Under the pieces are notes generated by a model. It did not search any database. It was given only the letters and a program-made list of their open reading frames with translations, and was not told where the DNA came from. A stretch of 64,000 bases of DNA from Sebastes aleutianus (lineage: Eukaryota > Chordata > Actinopteri > Perciformes > Sebastidae). The DNA is taken from the NCBI GenBank assembly GCA_916700875.1, contig CAKAKS010000067.1, positions 3,040,909 to 3,104,908 on the forward strand, read 5' to 3'. This document shows positions 23,113 through 33,355 of the stretch, in pieces. Both the position numbers and the translations under genes were made by a program. The first letter of the stretch is position 1. Each line of letters begins with the position of its first letter.

Positions 23113-23600
23113 TGTTCTCATACACTGTTTGTAGCTATACCTATGAAAAGTAATGCACTGCAATTTGACTATAACCCACATAATCAATTTGTATGTGATT
23201 CACGTAATTGTGAACCAGGAAGTATAAAGAGCGACAAATTCCGCGTAAGGAGGAGGTCAGATGGATTGGTGGGTCAAAAAAAAGGAAACAGACTTTCACC
23301 CAGGAGACTGCTGTTCATGTCCGGGGTGAAGCCACAAGTCAACGTTGATTTATTTGTCACAAAACTTCTGTACTTAATTAACGCCACTTCCAAAGTAATT
23401 TTAAACCAAACCACGATCTATTCCTCAACTTAAAAAAGTTGTTTCCTGTGAAGACGGAAGTTAATTTTAAAAAAACTGTACGCATGTAACGAGCGTATTT
23501 GACACGTTGCTGGACGTTCGTAGGAAAACGCACGAAAAATGAGAAATAACCTTTCTTAAGATCATCACGATCAATCATACAAACCATTCTATGAGAATAC
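23113..23600 (+). mobile_element. Shared-core MITE, copy H (type 3 ends)
   Basis: The left end GTTCTCATACACTGTTTGTA pairs with the right end read inward (GTATTCTCATAGAATGGTTT). The interior aligns with copy I over most of its length: AAGTATAAAGAGCGACAAAT, ACTTTCACCCAGGAGACTGC and GTTTCCTGTGAAGACGGAAG. At the site where copy I has fifteen 27-bp units, this copy has about one diverged unit. Open frames crossing it are not coding. Confidence 0.8.
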
Positions 23601-24299
23601 ATTGACCGACGACACAGGCGGTGACGGTAAAATTACCGATGAGGAGGTGAGTAATGTTAGCATTATCAGCTAACGCTGCTTTAGAAGTACCCTTTCTCAA
23701 ACTCCTCCAGTTTGAAGGCAATATTTCAAGCCATAAGCTGTTTCATTTACAAAGACATGCATGCATAGAGCGTTGATAATAACTAGTTTTGTATCAGTGA
23801 TACAGACCATGAAACCATGGTAAACAGATGGTAGACTTTTAGAGAACATTCTATCCTTCTTGGGGACTAACTGCCCAAAGAAGTTATCCAGTGCATCACT
23901 GCCTATGTTTACTATTGTTGCTGTACAAATAGACCCATAATGCAACTCGAACACCCAAAAGTACGCTCAGAGATTCGGGTGTGTTATTCTAGTGCCTGCA
24001 AATAGAGCCTCGAGCTGCTGGTCAGTAGTATTATTGTAGTACTAAGTACTAATACTACCAGTAGTTAAAGATGCATCTGCATTAACTAAGATATTTCCTT
24101 TGGGGTTTATCGAAGTATCACAATAAAGACAGAAATGGTAGTTTTGATTCCCGTTGGAAGTCCAGGCCACTGCTGCAGCTAGACTGCAGACAAACACTGC
24201 TAGTCTGGACAAACACAAACAGAGCCCTTTAATAAGATCTCCAAATAAAGCACAGCACCATTTAGGAGCCCTGTCCACACCTCAATATTGCAGCTATGC
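23601..24299. other. Unassigned stretch
   Basis: Mixed-composition DNA with a small inverted TACTACCAGTAGT-like motif near 24050. No supported feature. Confidence 0.5.
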
Positions 24300-24720
24300 T
24301 ATGGAAACACTGGCGTATTAACCTCAGCCTTATTGAGCCCTCCTGCTCCTCCGAGCCAGTCCACATGCTCAATCAATGTTGAACACATCCCGACCAGCGC
24401 GCCATTCATTACCAGGCATTATAAGTAACATTATACCTCGGCTTTAAACATGGACATCGACCTGGGGGCCAGTTAATGATAGAAAAATGATATCATTTGC
24501 TGCATCGCTCGTTTGTAAGCTGACCCCGAAAACCAGACGGGGGTCTCTTCATCTTGACCACGTCGGCTATCGATTTCCACTGAGGATAATGACTTTTTAT
24601 GTCTGTAATATATGAGGGGATGTTTGATGTAGGCTGATCTGTTTGCTCACTGTGGCCCACTTTCATTGCCATTGTCAGGGGAGTCATATCGTGGAAAGGT
24701 AGAGGCAAGACTCTCTACGG
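24300..24720. promoter_or_regulatory. Candidate conserved non-coding element
   Basis: A repeat-poor block with homeodomain-type words (CAGTTAATGATAG at about 24470, ATCGATTTCCA at about 24570) and balanced composition between AT-rich flanks. No exon structure. Conservation is only suspected. Confidence 0.3.
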
Positions 24721-25440
24721 ACATTGCTTTGCAGGCTTTCACCTCTCATTTTAGTGAGCAGCTTACATATCAGAGGCCCGGCTCTGTTTCCAGCCACATT
24801 CACTGCTGAGTATTAGTGCTGCTCGAGGCATAATGTAAAGTTAATCTTTGCCTTATGTGTATTTTTGTTAATCACATCAGTCATCTGTTGTCGACCACAA
24901 GAGATATTAAATAAAGGTGTGTGGTTTCTCCATCCTGCATCATAATTAAAGCTATTGGGTTTGTGATGCTGAAAAACTGTAATAAGAAGACTATGTTTAA
25001 TTACATTCCTGTGCAGCTGAATTTTGCTATACCAGGTAACCGTGAAAGAAAAATTACTGAAATAGCAACCCCATAAAAAAACAGAAATAATTCCTTTTTC
25101 AATGGAGCATATTTTCTCATTGTATGTTTCAACGTTTCACTTTAAATGCTTTTCAATAGGCGTGTTTACCTTTAGAAGTGATGGATTTTTAATTTTGTCA
25201 AACGTTTGTTTATTTCAAGGTTCTGTGCTTTGATTACTACTTTTTTAAATGTGCAAATAAAATGCAGCTGAAAGAAAATAGACGTCGAAACAGATGAAAG
25301 TCTAACTCTAGTGCTTTAGAAGATGTGTTACTGTATTTACACGGAAACAACTAAATTATTTCCAATTATAGAATTGGATCTGACGGGAAAACTGACTGAG
25401 TCGTTTCTACCTACAATATGTGCAATATTGTACATCAATA
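24721..25440. other. Unassigned AT-rich stretch
   Basis: AT-rich DNA without TE ends or exon-like features. Confidence 0.55.
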
Positions 25441-25545
25441 ACGAAAGTAATCATTCCAGGGACAGAGGATTTGTTCCATCTATTGTCTGGGTGCTGTGGC
25501 TCCCGACCTTTGACCCCCAGGCTATTGGGTGTTTGTAATGTTGGT
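25441..25545. promoter_or_regulatory. Candidate element with second DR1-like site
   Basis: CGACCTTTGACCC at 25504-25516 is a near-perfect DR1 (one mismatch to TGACCTTTGACCY). It is followed by an inverted CCAAT box (CTATTGGG, about 25521-25528). The surrounding sequence is complex inside AT-rich DNA. It resembles the DR1 context at 3283. Confidence 0.3.
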
Positions 25546-25735
25546 TATCCAGGAAATTAATCTTATTTTACTTTTCACGCTCATTTTGAGCAGCTCTGGA
25601 TAAGAGCTTATACTAAATAATTAGGCTGATATGTGAAGAAAAAGGCAATATTTGTTTTATTAGAATCAATGTCCATATCATTTATTCAATTAAAGAAATA
25701 TTAAACATCAATTATTCTTTGCACATTTAATTTGG
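25546..25735. other. AT-rich spacer
   Basis: No feature seen. Confidence 0.5.

Positions 25736-25783
<48 letters not shown>
25736..25783. repeat. (CTAT)n tetranucleotide microsatellite
   Basis: Twelve uninterrupted CTAT units. Length and purity suggest a polymorphic locus. Confidence 0.98.
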
Positions 25784-26029
25784 CAGTATTGATCTGCCCT
25801 GAGTAGTGTCTGAATATCTTCCTATCATATTGCTTATGGCAGTAACAGGCTCAACAAATCACATGATTAGGACAAAACCAGTGATAGCTAAAGGCGACCT
25901 CAATTGTTGGACAACCATAATAGAGGAAATGAGGAAAAGCTATAGCATGTTAAGGAAGTAATGGTGAAAATACAGGTTAAAGTACAAAACAAGTTAAACA
26001 GCCAGTGAAAGGCGTTTTTGACATTGACC

Positions 26030-26460
26030 AATCACACACGGTTCGGAGGCAGTGGGCCGCCAGCATCTCGTCTGGCCGAGTTTAGAGAAATTAGCTTGGG
26101 CAGCATATGGATAATGACCCTGCAGTCTGGCTCAGCACCCACACTTGACCACGAAAAAAAATAATGTACCCACCCACCCCTCCCTCGCAGGGTTAATGGA
26201 CGCATAGATTTTTTTTTTTCTACTTTTTTACCGTCCAATTTATCTCATTCTTATTGGCATTAGCCTTTTGCCTTGGTGCTCCAGCGGGGAGGAGGGGAGG
26301 CCGGGCGAAACACGAGACAGTAATGAGATTTCGCAGACGTTGCACCATGTAGAATTTCTGATGATCATATTACATTTTGTCGATAACCAACAGAACGTAT
26401 TAAATCAGGCCTTCTCGGCGTAGCGCTAGATGGAGTGGCGTGATTACATGACCCACTTTT
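26030..26460. promoter_or_regulatory. Candidate conserved non-coding element
   Basis: A complex block with TTAGCTTGGGCAGCATATGG and ATAATGACCCTGCAGTCTGG (about 26090-26130). It also has GGTTAATGG (26192), a T-run (26210-26219), ATTGGCATTAGCC (26253) and CAGTAATGAGATTTCG (26318). Homeodomain-like TAAT words sit in otherwise GC-balanced sequence, and there are no TE ends. Conservation is suspected, not shown. Confidence 0.35.
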
Positions 26461-27199
26461 TTATGTGCTTTGTTAAAGTGGAGATATACACATTTGGCCA
26501 GTTTCTTCTCCAATCAACCCATGTGATTAGATTGTCAGTAAAGCATCACTCAATAATATCATCTCATCTATGAAGATAATATGGTGAAGACAGAGAGAAA
26601 TATGACAGAAACATCTGAATCAATGGGACTTAAAGGTGCTTTTTATCATTTTCTTCTTGTGTTTTTTGTTTTCAGATTCCCTATGGCACAGGATGAGAGC
26701 AATGGTCCTAATGATGTTTCTAAAAGAATGTTATTTAGGGAAACGCAGGGCTGGCATGAACACCATAACTGGCATTACATATTTGCCAATGTTTCTGAAC
26801 AAATATTCAAAAATAAGGCTTTTTATATAACCTAATAATGCAAGACGTGTTCGTCATAATTTACCGTTTGTCTTCTCCATGAATAACATTAAAAACAGCT
26901 TTAGCTCATTGGAGAGTCGCGACTTATTGGATGTCTTCATTTGAGTTAAGGAGTTAATTTACCTGAAGATATTATATACTATTTACTTTTGTCTCCGTAT
27001 ATGTTCATTCAATTTAGCCATACACCTTCAGGGTAAACGTCAGTTAATCAAAGTGTACCCCCAACTTTACAATGGCTAAAGATGATTTACAGATACAATT
27101 TTAAAGTACAAATGCTTTAAACACAATCACATGGACCAATTCACATTTTGAGAATGTCTTTATTAAACATCCTTGATCATGGTTAAGGGATTTGAATTC
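26461..27199. other. AT-rich stretch with one weak exon candidate
   Basis: The only notable item is a strong 3' splice-site-like tract ending at 26675, described separately. The rest is AT-rich and featureless. Confidence 0.5.
26676..26835 (+). CDS. Weak candidate terminal exon, unidentified
   Basis: A long pyrimidine tract (TTTTCTTCTTGTGTTTTTTG, then TTTTCAG at 26669-26675) makes an excellent 3' splice acceptor. The following 160 bases stay open to a TAA at 26833. The peptide begins FPMAQDESNGPNDVSKRM and holds HEHHNWHYIFANVSEQIF before ending in FYIT. I do not recognise it. Codons are AT-rich like the surrounding DNA, and AT-rich fish sequence offers many good acceptors by chance. There is no matching upstream exon or polyadenylation evidence. 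A chance open frame is more likely than a gene; expression data or conservation would be decisive. Confidence 0.12.
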
Positions 27200-27480
27200 C
27201 CTCCATATGGCGCCTTCAACCTCTGGTTCTTTATTCTTTAGTTCCACAGCCATCCAATAACGCTCGCTATCTGTCACCTACCAGACACATTGAAATAAGC
27301 AGGTAATATCTAGTGGCTTTTTACAGGCACATTACTGTAATAATTCTGGAGTGTCATGTATTGTTGAGTGGAGTGTTGTTCTGCTCATATTGCTCCCTGC
27401 TCCAATTTGACAGAGCCACTTAGACTCCTCCACATTCGCAGTCATTTCCACTTGGCTTGGAGTGGATTTAAAGCCACTGG
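27200..27480. promoter_or_regulatory. Candidate conserved non-coding element
   Basis: Repeat-poor, with GCTATCTGTCACCTACCAGA (about 27267), which includes a TGTCA word of the TALE/Meis type, and CACTTGGCTTGGAGTGG (about 27451). The call rests on complexity and motifs alone. Confidence 0.25.
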
Positions 27481-28009
27481 AAATTAAGTGTGTAGGATGA
27501 CATCATCATGCTGCTTCTGTGTGTGTGTGTGTGACCTCTTTGTTCCTAAAGTGTGATTTTTTGTGCCAGTTTGCGTGTGAATCATGTGGTGCCTCCATTT
27601 GTGTGTGTTCCTGGTCCGTCCATGTGTGTAACATGGCGAGGCCTGTGGATTTTTATAGAGCCCAGGCTCTTAAGGTGTGTAAATTCAGTGGCCGACTCCA
27701 TGACATCATGACGGATGAGTTAATCATATCAAAGTTTCATTGGATGAGTCACATGGGCGCTAAAACCTGCTGGAATTCTGAAGGTGGTACAGTGTGTTAC
27801 ATTTATTCTAGATGAAAAGAAAATCACCCAGCTCAATTAGAAGCAGGCGCAGAGCAAAGGAGAGCCATTAAAGAACAAAATAAAGTTGGGAGGGCTCAGC
27901 TACTGTAAGACTATATTAAATATTTTTTAAAACTCAGTGGTCACTTTATTATGTACAATCTATTGCAATACAATCAATACTACAGCTCTTCTATAAATTT
28001 AACCTTTTA
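27481..28009. other. Unassigned stretch with short (TG)n at 27518-27532
   Basis: No supported gene. The plus-strand open frame beginning in the TG repeat is low-complexity at its start and unremarkable after. Confidence 0.5.
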
Positions 28010-28550
28010 CAAACCAGTCACTAGAAAAAAATGTTGGCATTCTTGTTTCTGCAAACCACAGATATGTTGAATGTCGATGTTTCTGAACCAAAAATAAGTT
28101 ATGTAAATAGGTTTCATATCAGCCTTGTATCACGCTTGCAGAAACGCACAATGCTGTAAAGTGATTGGTTAGGTTTAGGCAACAAAACTACTTGGTAAAG
28201 GATAGAAAAAATCTCATGGTTTGTGTTAAAATAATAAACGAATCAATGTAACGTAACAACTAATGTGAATAAATAACAACCGCCCTTAACGGACTTTCTT
28301 ACGTACCATTCATACGGGACACGAACAACGGTCTCCTGGGTGAAAGTTTGTTTGAACCATCCACTACCGTTAATGGACTTTCTCACTTGTTATACACGTC
28401 ATTATATCATGTAACTTTCATAACTTTCAATAACAGTCGCTCATTGTATTACGTCACTTGCTCTGACCGAATGCTAAAAATGGCCACATTCAATATCCAT
28501 TTTTTGCAGAAACGTACGATGCCAACATTTTTTCAGTGGTGACTGTGCTG
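28010..28550 (-). mobile_element. Shared-core MITE, copy B (type 1 ends)
   Basis: The left end CAAACCAGTC matches the right end read inward (CAGCACAGTC). Both are followed by AAAAAATGTTGGCAT and a TTTCTGCAAA stretch, exactly as in copy A. CCTTTTA is repeated at 28003-28009 and 28551-28557, again a 7-bp duplication. The core is inverted relative to copy A, with GGTTAGGTTTAGGCAACAAA and GGTCTCCTGGGTGAAAG. Confidence 0.88.
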
Positions 28551-29321
28551 CCTTTTATGAAGTTTATAATGTTTAGTTTTCGTTGACATTGTCAGAAATG
28601 GGTAAAATTCAATTCTATGTCTGTTTTTGATGTCATGTTTAAAATTGAAGTGTACCCAATAAAGTTGCCACTTAGTGTATTTGCCTCTCGTGACTTCATT
28701 ATGTGACATTTGTGACTCCATTCTACTTTATTTGACAAGATGTCACATAATTGAACCTGTATTAGACACAAACGGAACTCTCATCCCACTGGCAGTTTAA
28801 TTTCTTCACTTACAATAACAAAAAAAGGGGAAAAAAGACGAGTTATTGCACTAAATGACTTGTTGGAAAAGTTTGCTTCAATATGGTAATTTTAAAATTC
28901 TTATACGACTCTTAGAGACTCGTATTTAATTTTATTATTAATTAAATATGATTTAATTTGTCATTTATATTCCAGAATGAATAAGTGTTTAATTAATAAA
29001 TCTAAGTGCAAAAGTGACATATTTGTACCACATTAATTATCCGTGCAATAGTAAAGTATGCAGACTACCTTGATGCAGGCTGCAGGAACACCAACACAAA
29101 GGACTGTGAGATGTCAAGTGACTTCTCCTCGGTTGCTGCTGTCAGACTGCCGTTGGTCTCCAAACACATTAGTTTATGTAGCCGCCATGAGACCAATTCA
29201 CTCTTAATTGGAAAGTGAATGTATTGCACTGCATTACATCATATAACAATGGTGGGGTTATTGCTGGGCTGCGTTAACATAATTGAACACGGGACTCTTT
29301 TATATCTAGCCGACAAGACTT
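28551..29321. other. Unassigned AT-rich stretch
   Basis: AT-rich. No TE ends or coding features recognised. Confidence 0.55.
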
Positions 29322-29450
29322 GGTTATAGGGTAAAGATAAGGAAGAGGATTAGGTTCGATTTAGGGTAAAGGTTGGAGTTAGGCACTCTGATGGTTAGGG
29401 TTATGTCAATGCATTATGCGAATCAAGGTCCTCACAAGTATAGAAATGTA
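29322..29450. repeat. GGTTAGGG-rich dispersed repeat
   Basis: Degenerate GGTTAGGG, GGTTATAGGG and TTAGGGTAAAGG words lead into GTCAATGCATTATGCGAATC and GTCCTCACAAGTATAGAAAT. This arrangement occurs widely in fish genomes. The telomere-like look is imperfect, and an interstitial telomere is unlikely. Confidence 0.6.
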
Positions 29451-30103
29451 CGTATTACTTTTATTTACCTCTACCACAGAGACAGCCAGGCAATTATATT
29501 GGACAAATTATGTGGTATCAAAATGAAATGATTACAAAGGGAGTCCGAGACTTGTGATAAAAACAGCTAGAGTTTATGATTATAAAGTGATAGAAGAATC
29601 CTTATTGGTCACAGCAGTAGTACAATGTTCTGCGTTAGCAATGTTTGGGTTATGACAGCATCCATCTTCATACACAGACTGTGTCTGCACGATTATTGCA
29701 ATCTAGATACCAACCCAAATCTCGGACCGACTCTTGGGCCTGTGGAGATGGAGGAATCCAGCGTCCGTCTCATATGTCCAACACAATTCACATTTCCACC
29801 TGGCATGAAATCCGCCTCTGTAAACATGGAACATATTTACTGTATTCACGTCCACGGAGATTTGATTTATTTACCTTATAGATTGTCACAAAGTCAGAGA
29901 TAGAACAAGACAATCTTACTCGTTTCCTCCTGACAATTCAATTTTACACAAAGGCATTTATTCTTTCATTCATTGTCTGTCAGCAGGATATCTCAAACAC
30001 ATTTGAATGTATTTCCATGAACTTTTGTGGTGAAATATACACTTTATGAAGAAAAAAAAAAGATTAGATTTTGGGAAAGAGCTTGATCTGGGATTTCTGA
30101 ATC
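29451..30103. other. Unassigned stretch, possible conserved segment at 29690-29900
   Basis: The 29690-29900 part is complex and repeat-poor, with a CTGTAAACATGG forkhead-like word at about 29818. Two overlapping plus-strand open frames cover it, but neither has splice or start context. Coding status is not supported. Confidence 0.35.
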
Positions 30104-30107
30104 TTAA

Positions 30108-31196
30108 AGTAACAGTGTGTAACATTTTGGGGGATCTATTAGTGTAACGGGGGTTCTCTTCTTCTGTTTACTTCCTCTATAAACAGTTCATGACGGCCCC
30201 GTTAACTTTGTGTTTTACCGCTGATAGCGGTGGTAGCCAACAGTCTCTGTGTTGTGTTCTATTGTAGACCAACGACTGACGGTTAACGTTTCAGTCCAAC
30301 GAACCATAGACAGCTCCGATGTCGATTTAACATATATGTATTTTGCTTACAAGCACTTTGGGACACACGTTCACCTGGGAGATACAAGCCTGATCTCTTA
30401 CATTATACATTATACATACTGTAGACTATACATTAATATTTACAGATTATAGTTTACACACACACACTCACCTGGGAGATACAAGCCAGGTCTGACTTGT
30501 TCCCTCAGTGATGAGCTTTTATAGCTCCATCGTTACCATGGATACCATAGTATTAAATTCTAAATATAAAATAACTGCATAAATATATGTAACACAAATA
30601 TGTACACCTAACGATTATCAAATAAAGGTAAAATTACTAGAAAAATTAATAGTAACAATAGTAACAATTTATTAAAACTGAAATTGTGTATCTAATCTAA
30701 CATGCAAGAGGCATATGTTACATTAGCATAAATGGAATATAATATTAATAACTATGTTTCCATTAGTGTATAATCACCTGAAACTAAGAATCGTTGTGTT
30801 TATAGCTTAGAATGAGTCCTTCATATCTACACCGGGAGCGGGTCCTCTTCACTGAGTCCACCATGTTTTTACAGTAGCCCAGAACAGACAAACCAAACAC
30901 GTTCAGACCATTCACACTTTTATGTTACCTGAAGGCTACCATAGTTCTCCGACACACTTGTGAAACTGCAGTAACGTGAGCTGCAGAGTGCAAAACTGTG
31001 ATACCACCAGCCGGCGTCTGACTTCCGTTGCTCCTAAAGTAGTGTTATTATGGTAAGAATGGCCTCTGAGTGAGGCAAACGGCGTTACCACAGTTTTGCG
31101 GCTCACGTTACCGCAGTCTTGGAAAGGGAGTGGTGAGCGGAGAGGTATCCAGTGGGTTGTTGATTACACCACCAAAGGCCACCAAATCCAAATCCT
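30108..31196. mobile_element. TTAA-flanked non-autonomous element, 1.09 kb
   Basis: TTAA sits at 30104-30107 and 31197-31200. The left end reads AGTAACAGTGTGTAACATTT and the right end read inward AGGATTTGGATTTGGTGG. The interior contains phrases of a very common percomorph repeat: AACTATGTTTCCATTAGTGT, CACCTGAAACTAAGAATCG and CATATCTACACCGGGAGCGG. Two copies of CCTGGGAGATACAAGCC lie about 100 bases apart (about 30377 and 30472). TTAA targets fit piggyBac or Kolobok machinery. Confidence 0.75.
30965..31117. repeat. Internal hairpin of the TTAA element
   Basis: ACTGCAGTAACGTGAGCTGC with CAAAACTGTGATA is the inverted counterpart of TTACCACAGTTTTGCGGCTC with ACGTTACCGCAGT. The arms are about 33 bases with a 5-base bulge, and the spacer is about 80 bases. 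The paired sequence survives despite substitutions on both sides. Confidence 0.8.
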
Positions 31197-31268
31197 TTAA
31201 AAGGGATATTTCCAGGGAAATCTAATTAAGTTATAAGTGAAGTGATACGAATGGTGCAACAACAAAAC

Positions 31269-31562
31269 GGGCGGCTTTGGCTCAGGTAGAGTGGGTCGTC
31301 CACCAATCGGAAGATCGGTGGTTCGATCCCCGGCTTCTCCAGCTGGCATGTCGAAGTGTCCTTGCGATACTTGGTATATCGGTGTGTGAATGAGTATTTA
31401 CTGTAGATAAGATCCTGATGGGCAGGTTGGCATCTTGCATGGCAGCCTCTGCCATCAGTCAATGTGTGTGTGAATGGGTGAATGCTGACATAGGCTAGTG
31501 TAAAGCGCTTTGAGTGGTCAGAAAAGCACTATACTGTATAAGTGCAAGTCCATTTACCGTTT
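31269..31562 (+). mobile_element. Full-length tRNA-derived SINE
   Basis: It begins GGGCGGCTTTGGCTCAGGTA. The A box is at 31278-31295 (TGGCTCAGGTAGAGTGGG) and the B box at 31320-31330 (GGTTCGATCCC, a perfect consensus). The body carries the usual fish-SINE phrases TGGCATGTCGAAGTGTCCTT and GATGGGCAGGTTGGC, and ends in AAAGCGCTTTGAGTGGTCAG and GTGCAAGTCCATTTACC. The intact promoter boxes suggest it could still bind TFIIIC. Anticodon-stem symmetry is lost, so it is not a tRNA gene. Confidence 0.9.
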
Positions 31563-32223
31563 GCTCAGTGCCAGTAGAAATTTGCCCTGAGAGTCTTCTA
31601 ATTGATAAGTGTGTTACTATCAAATCTACCATTTGTTTGGTTTGAAATAATCTCTGTTCATAGCTCTTATGTCAAAAGTCAAAATTTGATAATTGCTGTA
31701 AGATCACTTTTTATGATTTCTAAGATTGTCCTCAAAGAAGGGCTGCGATTTTGACGAAAATGGATCAATCCTCTACGTTTTTGAGGAACTGAATGAAAAG
31801 CTTTTTTTTTTCTTATTTTCAGGGCCTTTTTTTTTAATCGGATATATGCTGTACAGCAGCTTGGAGTTCAATTCTTCAAACACTAAACAAGTCAACTGGA
31901 TGTATCTGATGGATCTGGCCTACCACAGCACATCTCAACTCCCAGGTCTGAGCCTCCCGGGCACATAAACAAACCCTTCACAATTTACACTCAGCAATGC
32001 CCTGACCCTGCAATACTTACTCTATCCAGCCAACATCTGCCGCTCAGTGAGTCAGCTTCCTATCAGCCGCCGCGGCCCGAGTCACTCTGGCATCCAGGAA
32101 AGAGTGTTAGGCAGAGATCCCCCCCGTAAGCTTAGCAAGAACTGCTGATCTCATCCAGCTATGCTTTTGTTTCCAGTAACAGTCGAGATAGTGTGTTTCA
32201 GTTTCTCTGGCTGACTGTGGGAG
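31563..32223. other. Unassigned stretch, possible conserved segment near 31985-32100
   Basis: The later part, around ATCAGCCGCCGCGGCCCGAG (about 32063), is complex and GC-rich. The open frame at 31726-31968 has no splice or start context. Confidence 0.35.
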
Positions 32224-32285
32224 TTGTGTGTGTGTGTGCGTGTGTGTGCGCGTGTGTGTGTGTGTGTGTATGTGTGTGTGTGTGT
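32224..32285. repeat. Imperfect (TG)n microsatellite
   Basis: TG repeats interrupted by TGCG and TGTA units. Frames across it are artefacts. Confidence 0.95.
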
Positions 32286-33355
32286 TCATTTTCCCTGTGA
32301 ATTTCATCCAAAGTTAGCTGTGAGGGTGGTAGTGAAAGCAAGATAAGGCTCCACACAAGTTTGACTAAAAGTAATATTGTTTGCGTCATAACTCACATTA
32401 CAGATTGGCTATTGTTTTGAAGTATTTGTGGTTTAAAAAAAGAAGCCTGAGTCTGCTTTATTTCCTTTTATCTTATCATATTTATGTGCTTAAACGGCTG
32501 AATGGAGCAAAGCTGACTAAAAAGGTACATGCTTTGTAAAAGGCTGAAAAGCTCAACAAGGAATTCAAGGGATTCAAATGCCACAATACCTTTATTAGCA
32601 ATGTGCGAGGCGGAAGACCATTCCGACAGAAGCTTTCATAAAGCATGCTGTATGGAATCGAGATACAAAAAAAGAAAACTAATCAAAACGGAGAAGAGAC
32701 AGATAATCAGCCTCGTAGGAGCTGGACAGGTACTCCGAGCTCACATGGAGGATTTAGTTCCATATATGAAGCCAGCATACAGATGTAGACGTTGCACAAG
32801 TCCATTTTTAGACACAGTACTGTATGTGCTGAAGGAGCTGTGCTTGGCTACGACGACCCAAATAGGATTTGTTTACAGAAGCCCTGCAATACTGATTCAA
32901 CGCAGATGTACATCTATCCCTCCTGGCCACTGTATTTGCAAGAAAAAACCCAAACAGCAAAAAAAGATTTGTAAAGCATCAAATAGCTGGAAAGCCCTGC
33001 CAAGCTTACAAAAACCTATTTGGTCTCTGGCGGACGTGTTTGACTCAAATGTCACTACAGCAAACTTTCGCCCCGGTTGAATTTATGTTATGTCAGATTA
33101 CAAAGTCTCCTCTTATTATGTAGAGACTTGTTTGACAGTGAAGTTGTTATTTCATTGAACCATGGAGACTTGAGGTGCATCTTGGCCAAAGAGACCTCTA
33201 ACCACAACACACATTTTCTCCCTCAGTGGCCAATAACCATGCCCCGATAAACACTGACTGAACTGAGTATCAGATACATGACAGAAAAGAGAAACCAGGC
33301 AAGGTTAAAGGCATCAAATAGTATTAGGACTGATCGAGTTGTGAAGTGGGAAAAC
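32286..33355. other. Unassigned stretch
   Basis: Contains one unusually long open frame, treated separately. Otherwise no TE ends or motifs. Confidence 0.5.
32529..33080 (+). CDS. Long open frame of doubtful coding status
   Basis: This 183-codon frame is the longest in the window that is not driven by a simple repeat. It is rich in Lys, Cys, Ser and Thr (for example KKRKLIKTEKRQIISLVG and CICKKKPKQQKKICK). I recognise no domain, signal peptide, membrane segment or zinc-binding spacing. The start lacks a convincing Kozak context. The DNA has the same AT-rich composition as its surroundings, with no third-position bias that I can see. No splice sites, promoter or polyadenylation signal frames it. 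In 64 kb a chance frame of this length is unusual but possible, so it is listed for checking and not as a gene. Confidence 0.12.
   Translation: MLCKRLKSSTRNSRDSNATIPLLAMCEAEDHSDRSFHKACCMESRYKKRKLIKTEKRQIISLVGAGQVLRAHMEDLVPYMKPAYRCRRCTSPFLDTVLYVLKELCLATTTQIGFVYRSPAILIQRRCTSIPPGHCICKKKPKQQKKICKASNSWKALPSLQKPIWSLADVFDSNVTTANFRPG

Noticed and set aside
29322..29450. Interstitial telomere remnant (GGTTAGGG-like words)
   Set aside because: Repeats are irregular and lead into phrases of a common dispersed fish repeat rather than true TTAGGG arrays.
31269..31345. Functional tRNA gene
   Set aside because: The A and B boxes are present, but the acceptor and anticodon stems do not pair and the sequence continues into a SINE body and tail.
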